DNA of 64,000 nt from Syngnathus acus. Taxonomy: Eukaryota; Chordata; Actinopteri; Syngnathiformes; Syngnathidae. The notes beneath the pieces are model-generated. The model was not told the DNA's origin, made no database searches, and was given only the letters and a program-made list of their open reading frames with translations. This document shows positions 34,850-44,200 of the stretch, piece by piece. The position numbers were made by a program, and so were the translations under genes. The stretch lies in the NCBI RefSeq assembly GCF_901709675.1, contig NC_051105.1, positions 11,578,604 to 11,642,603 of the forward strand. Direction: 5' to 3'. Position 1 is the first letter of the stretch. Every line of letters begins with the position of its first letter.

Positions 34850-37800
34850 AGAGACTTAGACTTAGACTTAGACAGAACTTTATTGTCATTTTGTCAACAC
34901 TAGGTGTGTACAAAACGAAATTTCGTTGCATACGGCTTTCAACAATGTAGTGGTATTTCGGCTGGTTAAAAAAAAAGTGACATTCTATATAAAAATATGA
35001 AATAAGATAATTATAAAGTACAAAGTGCAGCAGTGATAAAGTATGTAAACAGTGCAGGAGACAAAAGCAGTATTTACAAGTGTGCAGAGGAATGCTACGT
35101 TTGAATGTTCAACAGTCTGACGACAGCAGGGAAAAAACTATTGCAGAACCTGGTGGACCTGCAGCGGATGCTGCGAAACCTCTTCCCAGAGGGCAGCAGG
35201 GAGAACAGTCCATGGTGGGGGTGTGATGGGTCACTGATAATATTACGGGCTCGGGACACGCAGCGCTGGGATGACAAGTCCTGAATGAAGGGAAGAGGAG
35301 CCCCGATGATCCTCTCTGCTGTCCTCACCACTCTCCTCAGATTCTTCCAATCGGAGGCGCTGCAACCTCCACACCACACCGAGAGACAGCTTGTCAGAAT
35401 GCTCTCTATGGTGCTTCGGTAGAACGTCCTCATGATGGGTGGGGGCAGGTGGGCTCTCCTCATCCTCCGCAGGAAGTACAAGCGCTTCTGTGCCCTCTTG
35501 ACCAGTGTTGTGGTGTTCACAGTCCAGGTGAGGTTGTCTGTGATGTGGACTCCCAGGAATTTAGTGCTGCTGACCACCTCCACAGCTGAGCTGTTGATGA
35601 TCAGTGGAGCGTGGTGAGGCTGGTTCTTCCTGAAGTCGACGATGATCTCCTTCGTCTTCTCCACATTCAGGATCAGGCTATTTTCTCTGCACCAGCCCAC
35701 CAACTGCTCCACCTCCTCTCTGTAGTCCAGGTCGTTGTTGTCCCTGATGAGGCCCACCACCGTTGTGTCGTCTGCAAACTTCACGATGTGATTGGTGGTG
35801 AACCTGGGGGCGCAGTCGTGTGTCATCAGGGTGAACAGCAGGGGGCTCAGGACGCAGCCCTGAGGGGAGCCTGTGCTGAGGGTGATGACATCTGAGGTGT
35901 TCCGTCCGACCCGGACTGACTGAGGTCTGTTGGTGAGGAAGTCTAGCAGCCAATTCCGAAGGGGGGTGCTGAAGCCCAGGTGTTCCAGTTTTTCCACCAG
36001 ATGTTGTGGAATGATGGTGTTGAACGCTGAGCTGAAGTCCAGGAACAGCAACCGCACGTGGGTGTTCCTCTCCTCCAGGTGAGCCAGGCTCAGGTGAAGA
36101 ACGGAGGAGATGGCATCCTCAGTGGAGCGGTTCTGCCGGTAGGCAAACTGGAACGGATCGAATGTTGGGGGGAGTCTGGAGACGATGTGATCTTTGAGCA
36201 GCCTTTCGAAGCACTTCATCATGATGGGAGTCAGTGCCACAGGTCTGTAGTCATTCCATGAGGTGATTTGAGGTTTCTTCGGCACCGGAATGATGGAGGC
36301 AGCCTTGAAGCACACTGGCACTTTGGCTTGGTCCAGCGAGATGTTAAAAATGTCTGCGATGACACCAGCCAGCTGGCCTGCACATTCCTTGAACACCCGC
36401 CCAGGTATGTTGTCGGGGCCTGGGGCCTTACGTGGGTTGACTCTTCTCAGAGTCTTCCACACGTCGGCTGAGTCAAGGCAGAGGGCCTCCTCTTCCTGGT
36501 GGGGAACAGTTTTAACTGCAGGAGTGCTGTTTAGTGCCTCAAAACGCCCAAAGAAGTTATTTAGACCATTTAGGAAGTCAGCATCAACCTCACCCACCGG
36601 GGGGGAGGGTAAGTTGTAGTCCGTGATCGCCCGTATGCCTTGCCACATACTCCTGGTGTTATTGGCGTCGTGGAAAAAATCCTGAATTTTCCGACTGTGG
36701 CTTCGCTTCGCTAGCCTGATGGCACGGTTCAAGTTGGCTCTCGCTGTCCTCAGTGCCTCCTTGTCGCCAGACTTGAAGGCTGAGTTCCGTGCTCGTAGCG
36801 TATGACGTACATCCTCAGTCATCCAGGGTCGTTGGTTGGCTCGGGTGATGATGTTCTTAGTGGTGCTGACGTCCTCGGAGCATTTGTTGATGTAGGCTGA
36901 CACAGTCATGGCGTACTCATCAATGTCGATCTGATTGTCATATGTTGCTGCTGATTTGAACATGTCCCAGTCAGAGCACTCAAAGCAGTCCTGGAGTGCC
37001 TCCATGGCCCCCTCAGACCACACCCTCACCTGCTTCACTGTGGGTTTTGCTCTGATCAGCAGGGGCCTGTATGCAGGGGTTAGCATAACAGATAGGTGGT
37101 CTGAAGAGCCGAGGTGGGGGCGGGGGGCTGCTCTGAATGCATCCTTTATATTGGTGTAAACCAAGTCCAGAGTGTTCTCTCCCCGAGTTGGAAAATCCAC
37201 GTGTTGGTAAAAATGAGGGAGAATAGTCTTCATGCTAGCCTGGTTGAAGTCCCCAGCAATGATGAAAACCCCCTCTGTGTGCGTGGATTGCAGCTCACTG
37301 ATTGTCCGATAGAGAACCCTCATGGCCTCTTTAGTGTTAGCGCTAGGAGGCACGTACACAGCCGTGATGCTAACAACAGTAAACTCTCTGGGCAGGTAGA
37401 AGGGTCTGCAGTTAACAGTCAAAAGCTCGATGTCCGAAGAGCAGAAGCTGGCGACAGATCTAGCATTTTTGCACCAGTTGTTGTTGATGTAGACACACAG
37501 CCCACCTCCTCGGGATTTACCGCTTAGCTCGCTGTTTCTGTCGGCGCGGAATGTAGCGAGCCCCTCCAGGCTAACGGCGTTGTCCGGCATTGATGAGTTC
37601 AGCCATGTCTCCGTCAGGATGAGAGCGCAGCAGTTTCTAACTTCCCTCTTTGAAGAGAGTTCCAGTTTTAGATGGTCCATTTTATTATCCAGTGAGCGGA
37701 CGTTGGAGAGGAAGATGGATGGAAGCGGCGGTTTGTAGGGGTTAGCTCTAAGCTTAGCCGTTAGCCCACCTCGACAGCCGCGCTTTCGCCGCCGGTCACA

Positions 37801-38157
37801 CCGCCTACGCTTACTCCTCCTCCGGCGTGTGCTGCCCGGCGAGCCCGCTGCGTCGTGAGCTTCTGGGGCTAGCGCCCTAAGCACTCCAAGGCTACGCAAA
37901 CAGACTAGGGTAGTTGTGGCTACGAGTCCGAAAACACTCGATGACCGTACCTCCAGCAGGCGCTGGCGATCATACACTAATCTACTGGATGGATAAACTA
38001 AACTTTGTGTTGTTTGTAGTGTCCTAGGCGACATATTTTGTGAAAATCCTCGTCGATTGCTGAGACCCGTAGCGGCCGCGGCCAACTGGGGCGCCGCCAT
38101 CTTGGATTCTCCAAGTGACCTTCCTGTAAACATTCTCCTCCATTCTTGCACATACAC
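34850..38157 (-). mobile_element. Nearly intact non-LTR retrotransposon (Rex1/L2/CR1-like group)
   Basis: The element reads on the minus strand. Its 3' end lies at about 34850-34875 as a short tandem repeat, the complement of AGACTTAGACTTAGACTTAG, after a conserved CAATAAAGTTCTGTC block. This short-repeat terminus is typical of CR1/L2-type LINEs. A single long ORF (35095-38157) covers endonuclease and reverse transcriptase. The exact 5' end is uncertain. It may extend a little beyond 38157 or be truncated there. Clade is inferred from general RT appearance, not from a tree. Confidence 0.88.
35095..38157 (-). CDS. LINE ORF2: apurinic-type endonuclease plus reverse transcriptase, 1020 aa
   Basis: The uninterrupted ORF starts at or near 38157; the first Met may be upstream of the native start. 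Order: a basic Arg-rich segment (about residues 110-125, RRRRSKRRRCDRRRKR); an endonuclease domain (about 145-360) with LTETWLNSS, FIIAGDFNQ and GSSDHLSV; a linker; the RT with PGPDNIPGRVFK, DYRPVALTPIMMK, FAYRQNRSTEDA, LFLDFSSAFNTI, SPQGCVLSPLLF and catalytic FADD at 794-797; then a C-terminal region with LPSGKRFRS and FFPAVVRLLN. The element would copy its RNA by target-primed reverse transcription. No stop or frameshift interrupts it, which is unusual among the LINEs in this window. One oddity is SPQG where related elements usually have VPQG. Confidence 0.9.
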   Translation of the reverse strand: MYVQEWRRMFTGRSLGESKMAAPQLAAAATGLSNRRGFSQNMSPRTLQTTQSLVYPSSRLVYDRQRLLEVRSSSVFGLVATTTLVCLRSLGVLRALAPEAHDAAGSPGSTRRRRSKRRRCDRRRKRGCRGGLTAKLRANPYKPPLPSIFLSNVRSLDNKMDHLKLELSSKREVRNCCALILTETWLNSSMPDNAVSLEGLATFRADRNSELSGKSRGGGLCVYINNNWCKNARSVASFCSSDIELLTVNCRPFYLPREFTVVSITAVYVPPSANTKEAMRVLYRTISELQSTHTEGVFIIAGDFNQASMKTILPHFYQHVDFPTRGENTLDLVYTNIKDAFRAAPRPHLGSSDHLSVMLTPAYRPLLIRAKPTVKQVRVWSEGAMEALQDCFECSDWDMFKSAATYDNQIDIDEYAMTVSAYINKCSEDVSTTKNIITRANQRPWMTEDVRHTLRARNSAFKSGDKEALRTARANLNRAIRLAKRSHSRKIQDFFHDANNTRSMWQGIRAITDYNLPSPPVGEVDADFLNGLNNFFGRFEALNSTPAVKTVPHQEEEALCLDSADVWKTLRRVNPRKAPGPDNIPGRVFKECAGQLAGVIADIFNISLDQAKVPVCFKAASIIPVPKKPQITSWNDYRPVALTPIMMKCFERLLKDHIVSRLPPTFDPFQFAYRQNRSTEDAISSVLHLSLAHLEERNTHVRLLFLDFSSAFNTIIPQHLVEKLEHLGFSTPLRNWLLDFLTNRPQSVRVGRNTSDVITLSTGSPQGCVLSPLLFTLMTHDCAPRFTTNHIVKFADDTTVVGLIRDNNDLDYREEVEQLVGWCRENSLILNVEKTKEIIVDFRKNQPHHAPLIINSSAVEVVSSTKFLGVHITDNLTWTVNTTTLVKRAQKRLYFLRRMRRAHLPPPIMRTFYRSTIESILTSCLSVWCGGCSASDWKNLRRVVRTAERIIGAPLPFIQDLSSQRCVSRARNIISDPSHPHHGLFSLLPSGKRFRSIRCRSTRFCNSFFPAVVRLLNIQT

Positions 38158-38934
38158 TGTCTCACCTCAATCTTTCATCATTCTTTCAATTTTGTCATTT
38201 TGTACGAAATTATGTGAGCTTTTTGGCTGTGACATCATTAATCTATTAATGTTCCCTCACTATGCAAAGTTTGTTCTCACCATTTACCCTGTTTTTGTTT
38301 GTTTGTTCTTTTGATACTCCATGTACTTGCTTACGTCATCATATCCTTAGTTTAATCATGCTTCCAACCATATCTTTTCTTTGTTAGGCAAAATATTTCC
38401 CTCTGTCCAGACGTTCAGTAGTAATCGAAAACTGGCGTCTAGCATTAGTCAAAACATAAGATACAATCAAGTACTGAACATTTTTAGACGACTTTGGCAG
38501 TGTCCGTGATGCATGCATTAAACAGTTCCTTAAGGGTCATTAAGCTATTCAGGCAATATATCAAAAAACATTTGTTATTTCAAAGTGCTCAGAAATATAT
38601 ATCAGATCATAAAGTTATAAAAACCTTTGTCATTACCACCTATCAAAAATGTCGTTATGTCTTCTTTATTGATTTGGTGTGTAGGTATAATTATATGCTT
38701 AAAATGTTTCTTTTATTGATTTAATATGTGAATATACTTTTCTGTTTATGTACTTTATTCAATGAGGTTGAGCATATCTGTTTTTGTAGCTAGGCAGGAC
38801 TTTTTGTATTTCGACCCCATTCCTTCAATACTACAACAGCCAGATATTTCTAAAATCACTTAATTATTTAATAATTAAAACAATGTAAAATAATTATTTC
38901 TGAATTTACACAAATAAATAAATATCAGCAACAC
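38158..38934. other. AT-rich intergenic sequence
   Basis: No recognised gene or repeat ends. The first part may hold the 5' leader of the minus-strand LINE. Confidence 0.5.
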
Positions 38935-39570
38935 AACAACAGTGTTCCTTGAATAAACATACAGTTGATATTAAACTCATGAAAGAATGTGGTCAAGCCC
39001 TGAAAGTAGCAAATAAAACTAAATCAACAAATGTTAGACAGCACTTTGCCATGTTAAGAAATAAAGAAGTCAGATCTTTAAGAAAAGCAAAGGCTGCTTT
39101 CTTTATCACCATAATTGAAAAATCAAACGGAAATGTCAAAATAATATGGAACCAGCTAAAAAAAAAACACACAGGTGATCGCCCCACAGGGCAAACTAAA
39201 ATAAATAGACAACTATCAAATAATACTTCAACTTTAGCAGAGACATTCAATCATTATTTCATTAATTCTGTGACTAACATAGTAAGTTGTTTTACATCTA
39301 CGGACATGTACAGTTTTTCAATCGACAGACCCAGTTTTTAGTCTTGAGTGTCACAGACTATTAAATCACTCAGACCATTCAAATTATATATCGACAAATA
39401 ATATTTTTGATATGGATACAGTTGCTTAAGGACCTCATCATATCAGTCACACAGACCATCACTGAAATTATCAATCTATCCTTTTCAAAAAATGTGAACC
39501 CAAGCATTTGGAAATCTGCTGTTGATGTTGTTGCCAGTTTTAAAAGTGATGACCCTGATTCCATGGCAAA
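38935..39570 (+). mobile_element. LINE fragment, plus strand (connector and start of RT)
   Basis: 38949-39341 encodes KECGQALKVANKTKS, RNKEVRSLRKAKAAFF and NTSTLAETFNHYF, typical of the connector between endonuclease and RT in LINEs. Further on, in another frame, ISVTQTITEIINLSFSKNVN and WKSAVDVVASFKSDDP match the start of the RT. Stops and frameshifts separate the parts. Nothing of the RT core is left; the sequence passes into the receptor pseudogene near 39600. Confidence 0.75.
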
Positions 39571-39662
39571 CTTGTGCATTTACTGTAAATTTCAGGGTTT
39601 CAGACGTGAGAGCACATTTGAGCCTACAAAATGTTACCCTCACAGGAGCCAGGCTGCAGTAT

Positions 39663-40190
39663 GCACAGACTGACAACGTGCTTGACAGCTCTTCAAAACC
39701 ACGGGTATAACAAGGCATATATCAAGGCTTTCACACATGAGTTGAAGTCGTACATATAAAGAACATATTTCACCAGTGAACCCAAAGTCCTGCTGTCAAC
39801 CACCAGACTGATAATGTAATATGGACAGAAACACACAAGAAAGACCAGAACCACAACACCAAGAGTCCTGGCCACCTTCAACTTGGATTTCTTTGCTATT
39901 GGGACAGACTGTTGTAGTTTGCCACATGTAACATGAGAGCGCATGGCTTGCGCCTGAGACACAGCAACCACAAACACTCTCATGAACAAAGTGATGATGG
40001 CGATGAGAGGAAGGACGAAGGTCATGACCATGTCCAGAATGCTTGTGTACAACTCAAAACCGATCAAGCACTCTCCATAACAGGAGTTGTGCTTTCCAGG
40101 ATGATCCAAATTCAAAAGTATGCAACAAGGCCGTAACAGCAGTTATCAGCACCATGTATCCCACTGAGGCCGACCCAATAGTTAGGATAG
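39663..40190 (-). pseudogene. Trace amine-associated receptor (TAAR)-like GPCR pseudogene, 3' half
   Basis: Minus-strand frame 40115-39693 reads from extracellular loop 2 (DHPGKHNSCYGECLIGFELY) through TM5 (MVMTFVLPLIAIITLFMRVF), intracellular loop 3 (VSQAQAMRSHVTC...KKSKLKVARTLG), TM6 (VVVLVFLVCFCPYYIISLVV) and TM7 to LLYPWF. This is the characteristic fish TAAR pattern of amine-sensing olfactory receptors. Signs of decay: TM1-TM3 are absent; TM4-like sequence upstream (to about 40190) is in another frame; the NPxxY motif region reads NSCVKALIYA; and a TGA directly follows PWF where the family has a basic residue (the codons after it still read RAVKHVVSLC). Family call is firm, subtype unknown. 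It could be a fragment carried here by duplication. Confidence 0.82.
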
Positions 40191-40196
40191 ATAGAT

Positions 40197-40496
<300 letters not shown>

Positions 40497-40751
40497 AAAA
40501 TAAATAAACAATAAACAGCAGCGCCAAACCACAGAAAACACACAATGTCAGCGAAATACCAGCAGGAGGTGTTGCTGTAGAGCCGACATGGCATCACCAG
40601 CAAACCCACCAGAAAGTTAGCCCGGTGTTTCCCAACCACTTTTAAGCAGCAGAACTCCCAAAACACAGACCAGTTGCCGCCGTGTTCGATGACGTCGTTT
40701 CAACATGGATGGCAAGTCTATGACGTAGGTTTCCAACATTTCGTGCACTTC

Positions 40752-41030
40752 TACGGAAGAGGATTAGGGCCAGTGAAGAAAAAAAAACGAGGGGTGACAG
40801 GATTCTGACTTTTTTGTCAGAATTCTGACTTAAAGTCAGAATTCCCACTTTCTGACTTTAAAGTCAGAATTCTGAGAATAAAGTCAGAATTCTGAGAATA
40901 AAGTCAGAATTCCCACCTTCTGACTTTAAAGTCAGAATTCCGACTTTAAAGTCAGAATTCTGAGAAAAAAAGTCAGAATCCTGTCACCCCTCGTTTTTAT
41001 TTTCTTCACTGGCCCTAATCCTCTTCCGTA
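40752..41030. mobile_element. Palindromic MITE built of GTCAGAATTC repeats
   Basis: Long TIRs: TACGGAAGAGGATTAGGGCC at the left and GGCCCTAATCCTCTTCCGTA at the right, extending through CAGTGAAGAAAA and a GAGGGGTGACAGGATTCTGA block, so about 55 bp per arm. The interior is a run of self-complementary GTCAGAATTCTGA-type units. Direct repeat CACTTC flanks it (40746-40751 and 41031-41036), a possible 6-bp target duplication. No ORF. It ends 257 bp before the nifk ATG. Confidence 0.85.
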
Positions 41031-41287
41031 CACTTCAGAGGGGCGTGGGGTGGGTGTAAGGCAAGAATTTGGACATGGCCCCTCCCAACTCTTCTGTAGT
41101 CTCACGCCATACCAATCGAGGGCGCTGCAAATTATTTCAGCCACACTACAAACGCGTAACTTGTTACTCGTTGTCCTTGCGTCACCGCATGGTCAACCGG
41201 ATGTTGAGATCAACGTGGTATCAGTAGAAGTAGAAGGTTTGTTTTTTTTATTCCACAATTAATGCCACTCAGTGATAACTAACCGAC

Positions 41288-44200
41288 ATGACTGAAAGTA
41301 AAGGAAAAGCGAGTTCTAAGCCCGGAAAACAGTTACTGTCGTTGAATCCTGAGCAAGAAAATGAGTTTAAAAAGAAGGTAAAGGAGGTGAAGAAGTTCAA
41401 GGTGGGTTAATGTTCATCATAAATCATAACCAAAACGACATTTAAAATACATAGTACGGACCGGGGAGGACTGCGTAGCAAAGTTACCGTCCGTGGCATA
41501 CGCTATGGTATTTCTAATTTGCTAATTTGACGAGAGGTGGAGGGAGGGAGGGGGCGTTAGGGTACGTTAAAATGTCCAGTTTGGATATAAAAAAATCTGT
41601 ACGTTATTGTACTATATATGCGCGGATTGAACCTGAAAATGTGTGTTCTGTTTTACAGGGCAACCGTTTGACACCTGGCGTGGTATATGTCGGCCATTTG
41701 CCACTTGGGCTCTTTGAGCCACAGCTCCGAGACTACTTCGAACAGTTTGGAACAGTTTTACGGCTACGACTATCTAGGAGTAAAAAGGTAATTTGGAAAC
41801 GTCTTTTAACGGAATCATGATAGACGTGAGCAATGTTCCTTCAAAAAGTGTCTGGGCATACACAAAAGGTCCCTGAGCACACTGGGGACCACTGATCAAA
41901 ACCTTTGATCATCGCACGTTACATGGCTTATGAAAAGAATCAAATCACAGTAACAGTTTTCATTACTTTTAATATAAGTGATTTGGCTCTCTTTAAATGA
42001 AAAACACAATCTTGTTGGTGTTCATACGATGTTTTGTGTGTTTTATGTTACGTGTGTTAGCGTCCTGCTTTGGCCATGGTAAAAGTCATTCTTTGGCCTG
42101 GGTGTGGAAGAAATGAGTTATATTCACATTTTGCTCACGTTAAAACATTCACATTTTCCAAAATGACGTGCTGAAGCTTGTGATACAGTGTAAATTCCTG
42201 TAACTCTTTGTCTGTAAAAGATCTAATTACCGTTTTTTCCATGTATAATGCGCCCCCATGTATAATACGCACCCTAAAAATGGCATGTTGATGCTGGAAA
42301 AAAGCCTGTACCCATGTATAATACGCACCCAAATTTTGACTCCTACTTAAGTCCGTAAACGTAAAATTATTTCAGAAAAAAGATCATCTTTGGGAACAAC
42401 CGGGTGTTATTCTGCCGGTCAGTATCACTGCGCATGCGCTAGCAAACTCAATAGCTAAGAAATGTTCTGGATTTGTGTCGGGTACATTGTGACAGCAAAC
42501 GAGCAGGTGATCGAGCAAGCGTCTGATACGAGAGCATTGTGTTCGTATGGAGCGTGTTTGAAGTGAACAGCAGAGAAGAAAGCGCATCTGTAATGGCGGC
42601 CTCCGTATCATATCAAAAAATCTTTTTTTTTTATTTTTTGTACCCATGTATAATGCGCACCCCAAATTTTAGGACAATAAATTAGTTAAATTTTGCGCAT
42701 TATACATGGAAGAAAACGGTACACAGTTTATTTAATAAAAAAATCTTAATAAATGTCAAAGGTACTGGTTAAGGAATTACACTCCTCAGCCTCCCTGGTA
42801 AGGTCTATTCAGGGGTGCTGGAGAGGAGGGTCTGTCGGGAGGTCGAACCTCGGATTCAGGAGGAACAGTGTGGCTTTCGTCCTGGCCGTGGAACAGTGGA
42901 CCAGCTCTTCACCCTCAGCAGGATCCTCGAGGGTGCATGGGAGTTCGCCCAACCAGTCCACATGTGTTTTGTGGACTTGGAGAAGGCGTTCGACCGTGTC
43001 CCTCGGGAGGTTCTGTGGGGGGTGCTTCGGGAGTACGGGGTACCGAGCCAACTGATAAGGGCGGTTCGGTCCCTGTATCACCGATGCCGGAGTTTGGTCC
43101 GCATTTCCGGCAGTAAGTCGGATTCGTTCCCAGTGAGGGTTGGACTCCGCCAAGGCTGCCCTTTGTCACCGATTCTGTTCATAATTTTTATGGACAGAAT
43201 TTCTAGGCGCAGCCGAGGCGTTGAGGGTGTCCGGTTTGGGGACCTCAGCATCGCGTCTCTGCTTTTTGCAGACGACGTGGTGCTGTTGGCTTCTTCAGGC
43301 CGTGATCTCCAGCTCTCACTGGAGCGGTTCGCAGCCGAGTGTGAAGCGGTCGGGATGAGGGTCAGCACCTCCAAATCCGAGTACATGGTCCTCGATCGGA
43401 AAAGGGTGGAATGCCCTCTCCGGATCGGGGATGAGATCCTGCCCCAAGTGGAGGAGTTTAAGTATTTTGGGGTCTTGTTCACGAGTGAGGGGAGGATGGA
43501 GCGCGAGATCGACAGGCGGATCGGTGCAGCGTCGGCAGTAATGCGGACTCTGTACCGGTCCGTCGTGGTAAAGAGAGAGGTGAGCCAAAAGGCAAAGCTC
43601 TCAATTTACCGGTCGATTTACGCTCCTACCCTCACCTATGGTCACGAGCTATGGGTCGTGACCGAAAGAACGAGATCCCGGATACAAGCGGCCGAAATGA
43701 GTTTTCTCCGCAGGATGTCCGGGCTCTCCCTTAGAGATAGGGTGAGAAGTTCGGTCATCCGGGAGAGACTCGGAGTAGAGTCGCTACTCCTCCACGTTGA
43801 GAGGAGCCAGATGAGGTGGCTCGGGCATCTCATCAGGATGCCTCCTGGACGCCTCCCTGGGGAGGTGTTCCGGGCATGTCCCACCGGTAGGAGACCCCGG
43901 GGACGACCCAGGACGCGCTGGAGAGACTGTCTCTCAGCTGGCCTGGGAACGCCTTGGGATCCCCCGGGATGAGCTAGATGAAGTGGCTGGGGAGAGGGAA
44001 GTCTGGGAGTCCCTCCTGAAGCTGCTGCCCCCGCGACCTGACCCCGGATAAGCGGAAGAAGATGGATGGATGGATGGTACTGGTTAACACGTCAGCCTCA
44101 TAGTTCAGAGGGTACAGGTTTGAGTCCACCTCCGGCCCTCCCTGAGTGCAGTTTGCATGTTCTCCCCATGCCCGCGTGGGTTCTCTCTCACATCCCAAAA

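Noticed and set aside
40796-40990. Regularly spaced repeats resembling a CRISPR-like array
   Set aside because: The units are palindromic and contiguous with no unique spacers. They form the interior of a MITE in a eukaryotic genome.
42815-43972. Host gene with a 385-codon ORF
   Set aside because: It has RT motifs, an RTE-type C-terminus and a flanking 12-bp TSD, so it is a LINE.
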